In this document: in pieces, positions 6,095 to 7,462 of the stretch
How positions within the stretch are numbered: the stretch's first letter is position 1
Layout of the letters: each line of letters opens with the position of its first letter
Source: Treponema sp.
GTDB taxonomy: Bacteria; Spirochaetota; Spirochaetia; Treponematales; Breznakiellaceae
DNA: 7,462 bases
Reading direction: 5' to 3'
Assembly: GCA_031288575.1 (NCBI GenBank)
Contig: JAITRD010000031.1
Location: 1-7,462, forward strand
Position numbers and translations under genes: made by a program
The notes under the pieces: model-generated
Seen by the model: the letters and a program-made list of their open reading frames with translations, nothing else
Databases searched by the model: none
Told to the model about the DNA's origin: nothing

Positions 6095-6110
6095 GGTATA
6101 AAAATATACC
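6095..6110. promoter_or_regulatory. Palindrome GGTATA-N4-TATACC over the lipoprotein -10 box
   Basis: GGTATA (6095-6100) and TATACC (6105-6110) are exact inverted repeats around AAAA, directly abutting the ATG at 6094 and covering the -10 hexamer at 6103-6108. The position fits a repressor operator blocking RNA polymerase. AT-rich chance symmetry is the alternative. Confidence 0.45.
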
Positions 6111-6132
6111 CGCTTTTATCTTTCTATGACAA
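6103..6132 (-). promoter_or_regulatory. Sigma70-like promoter for the lipoprotein-DUF445 pair
   Basis: On the minus strand TTGTCA (6132-6127, 5 of 6 consensus) is followed after 18 bp by TATATT (6108-6103, 5 of 6). The -35 box coincides with the last two sense codons (TTG TCA) of the Nudix gene. Only 8 nt separate the -10 box from the ATG, so initiation would fall between about 6097 and 6094, giving a leader of 0-3 nt. This agrees with the missing ribosome binding site. Confidence 0.6.
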
Positions 6133-6531
6133 TGCTAAATCAAGGTATGCTTTGAGCTGGGGCAGCAGGAGAAGATCCGAATCGGCAAAATCCATTTGTT
6201 CGATTTCCCCGGGGACGGCCCATGACCACTGGGTATGTTCCGCAAGTTTACAGCCAAGGGGGGAAAAATAAACCCGGTAGGCGTTAAGAAGCCGCTTTAC
6301 CCCGCGGTGTTCAAAAAAAACACTTCCCAGAAAGGGGCCTGTCTCTATGGCAACGGAAAATTCTTCTTTATACTCCCGGACAAGGGCTTCCTCATCGGTC
6401 TCCCCCGCCTCAACCTTGCCGCCGGGAAATTCCCACTTTTCCCCTAAATCCCCCCCGCTTATCCGCCGGGCGATAAAAAGCTTGCCGTCTTCTATCGCAA
6501 TGCCGGCAACGGATCTACCCGCCGCGGCCAT
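6124..6531 (-). CDS. MutT-like Nudix hydrolase (nucleoside triphosphate pyrophosphohydrolase)
   Basis: This is a cytoplasmic Nudix hydrolase that probably cleaves a modified or surplus (deoxy)nucleoside triphosphate to the monophosphate and PPi. MutT-type sanitising of 8-oxo-dGTP is the best guess. The Nudix box is residues 38-60: G38, E44, then REYKEE (52-57) with the metal-binding Glu residues present. The usual Gly near the end of the box is Ser59 (EEFSV instead of EExGU). The preceding KWEFPGGKVEAGE (32-44) is typical of the MutT subgroup, and WSWAVPGEIEQMDFADSD (102-119) matches its C-terminal base-recognition region. The length of 135 aa is normal. The ATG directly follows the TAG of the upstream membrane gene with no gap and no clear ribosome site, implying coupled translation. 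Its end contains the -35 box of the next promoter. Confidence 0.92.
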   Translation of the reverse strand: MAAAGRSVAGIAIEDGKLFIARRISGGDLGEKWEFPGGKVEAGETDEEALVREYKEEFSVAIETGPFLGSVFFEHRGVKRLLNAYRVYFSPLGCKLAEHTQWSWAVPGEIEQMDFADSDLLLLPQLKAYLDLALS

Positions 6532-6942
6532 CTAAAGGAGCAGCGCCTGGGGAAATAAAAAATGAAGCACCGCCACGGCAAGAATAAAAAACCCCATCCA
6601 TCTTTTATTTTTGTGCAATGCCGTCTCCATTTTTTCGTATTTTTCGGGGCCGACAACCGAATGTTTCCGGTAATATTCAAAAACAAGGACAAACCCCCCG
6701 ATAAATCCCGCAAAAGCGGGGATTATATCCCCCACTATCGGAATATCCCCCTGGACTGAAGAAAGAAGTTTTAGCAGCGCGGTAATCACAGACAGGATGC
6801 CAAGGATTAAACGGAAATTTCCGCTGCCGAAAACAAGCTGAATGCCGGAATCGGGAGACCGCTCCGCCCCCTCTTCATCGGTAATAAGAATATACCCGGT
6901 CAGGGCATTAAAAAATATTGATAAAAAATAAAACTGTATCAT
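6532..6942 (-). CDS. Uncharacterised four-helix membrane protein (136 aa)
   Basis: I recognise no named family. Four hydrophobic segments are visible at residues about 3-21, 43-62, 69-90 and 114-134. An acidic loop (TDEEGAERSPDSG, 21-33) separates the first two, and a basic, charged loop (YYRKHSVVGPEKYEKMETALHKNKR, 90-114) separates the last two. GDIIPAFAGFIGGF (71-84) is a Gly-rich helix and the likeliest conserved core. It has no lipobox and no large soluble domain, so it is an integral inner-membrane protein. The ATG at 6942 has an AGAGAG-type ribosome site about 11 nt upstream. The stop codon abuts the Nudix start, so the two are one transcription unit. A transporter-like or stress-membrane role cannot be decided from sequence. 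Confidence 0.82.
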   Translation of the reverse strand: MIQFYFLSIFFNALTGYILITDEEGAERSPDSGIQLVFGSGNFRLILGILSVITALLKLLSSVQGDIPIVGDIIPAFAGFIGGFVLVFEYYRKHSVVGPEKYEKMETALHKNKRWMGFFILAVAVLHFLFPQALLL

Positions 6943-6965
6943 AAATCTTACTCTCTGTTACTTAT

Positions 6966-6995
6966 AACATAGTCCTTTATTCTTTTCTTGATCAA
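6966..6995 (-). promoter_or_regulatory. Weak candidate promoter for the membrane protein-Nudix unit
   Basis: The minus strand has TTGATC (6995-6990, 4 of 6) and, after 18 bp, TATGTT (6971-6966, 4 of 6), about 23 nt before the ATG at 6942 and followed by a purine-rich ribosome site. Overlapping TTATAA makes the -10 position uncertain. The location after a terminator-like hairpin supports a real start here. Confidence 0.35.
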
Positions 6996-7005
6996 CATAT
7001 TTTTG

Positions 7006-7047
7006 AAAAAATTGCCGGTTCCCGGGAAAAAAACTGATTTGGGAACC
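7006..7047 (-). terminator. Candidate intrinsic terminator after the partial gene
   Basis: On the minus strand GGTTCCC (7047-7041) and GGGAACC (7023-7017) are exact inverted repeats with a 17-nt loop, followed by GGCAA and six T (7011-7006). It lies 41 nt after the stop of the right-edge gene and before the membrane-protein promoter. The long loop and five-base gap before the T-run make it imperfect. Confidence 0.45.
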
Positions 7048-7087
7048 CCGCCGGTCCTCCGCAAGTTCCGTAAAATGAATCCCCTTT

Positions 7088-7462
7088 TTATTCCGCCCTT
7101 AGCTTTAGGGTTTTGCGTTCCCTTTCGGTTTGTACCAGGACGAGAAGTTCCGGCGCTTCAAAGGGAACCGAAAAACGGAATTCCTCTTCGGGGTTCAGGC
7201 TGAAAAAGAAACGCTGGCCGGCTATGGGAGGGCTTTCGCCGGTTTCGGCACCGGACAGGGCGATGGAAACCGCCACATCCACCGCGCCGGTATATGCCCG
7301 GCTTTCTTCCTTACAGGTTTTTTTTATGGCAAGATAGGTAAGGCCCTGGAAACGCAGCGCTGAAAAGCTAAGGGTGTTTCCTTCCAGGACAATTTTCCGG
7401 CCGGAACCGGTAAGAAGGGACGCAAGGGATATAAAAACCACCATTATCACAATGGAGACAAA
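7088..7462 (-). CDS. Membrane-anchored protein of unknown function, N-terminus outside window
   Basis: The frame is open to the right edge, so the true start is not visible. A GTG at 7450 and an ATG at 7444 are in frame, but both lie inside a hydrophobic segment (FVSIVIMVVFISLASLLTG) that looks like a signal anchor or last membrane helix. The remaining roughly 105 residues are probably extracytoplasmic and beta-rich (KIVLEGNTLSFSALRF; RFFFSLNPEEEFRFSVPF; LLVLVQTERERKTLKLRAE). A Glu-rich turn (NPEEEF) and one Cys in KKTCKEE are seen. I do not recognise the family. It reads in the same direction as the downstream membrane/Nudix genes, but a hairpin and a new promoter probably separate them. Confidence 0.7.
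   Translation of the reverse strand, partial: FVSIVIMVVFISLASLLTGSGRKIVLEGNTLSFSALRFQGLTYLAIKKTCKEESRAYTGAVDVAVSIALSGAETGESPPIAGQRFFFSLNPEEEFRFSVPFEAPELLVLVQTERERKTLKLRAE

Noticed and set aside
5708..6271. 187-aa plus-strand ORF opposite the lipoprotein and Nudix genes
   Set aside because: Antisense to two supported genes, with no recognisable domain and atypical Lys/Arg/Gly-rich composition.
1..7462. CRISPR array, tRNA or rRNA gene, toxin-antitoxin or defence island
   Set aside because: No regularly spaced repeats, cloverleaf or rRNA-like stretches, and no nuclease, helicase or toxin motifs were found on either strand by reading.

Overview
The window looks like a chromosomal segment of a spirochaete, probably a Treponema of the mid-GC, termite-gut type. 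This is an inference from protein character: a TPR protein beside small Treponema-like hypothetical proteins, a loose spirochaetal lipobox, roughly balanced GC, and many long A/T and G/C runs. No single marker proves it. Nothing resembles phage, CRISPR, toxin-antitoxin or a classical defence system, and no RNA gene was recognised.

Layout. (1) Positions 1-569 hold the 5' part of a dead ISAs1-family insertion sequence on the minus strand, cut by the left edge and broken by two single-base deletions. (2) A short intergenic stretch (570-676) carries a perfect 10-bp inverted repeat. (3) A plus-strand gene run follows: an uncharacterised 146-aa protein, rsmD (16S rRNA G966 methyltransferase), a 115-aa protein with TPR-like helices, a ten-repeat TPR protein overlapping it by 8 nt, and rlmN (23S rRNA A2503/tRNA A37 methyltransferase) starting at GTG. 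(4) rlmN converges on a minus-strand run, separated by 23 nt that contain a 12-bp GC palindrome. (5) The minus-strand run, read right to left, is a partial membrane-anchored protein at the right edge, a hairpin that may be its terminator, a four-helix membrane protein, a MutT-like Nudix hydrolase directly abutting it, a small SH3-like lipoprotein, and a DUF445 membrane protein overlapping the lipoprotein gene by 4 nt (ATGA).

How the genes may work together. The plus-strand run mixes two RNA methyltransferases that act near ribosomal functional sites with two TPR-type proteins of unknown partner. The minus-strand run is mainly envelope proteins plus one nucleotide-pool or housekeeping hydrolase. 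The lipoprotein/DUF445 pair appears to have its own promoter inside the end of the Nudix gene, with the -10 box so close to the ATG that a leaderless mRNA is predicted.

Most of the window is ordinary core genome. I see no convincing new multi-gene system. The best leads are the leaderless promoter with its overlapping palindrome, the TPR pair with its four-repeat duplication and coupled start, and the inverted repeat in front of the 146-aa gene.
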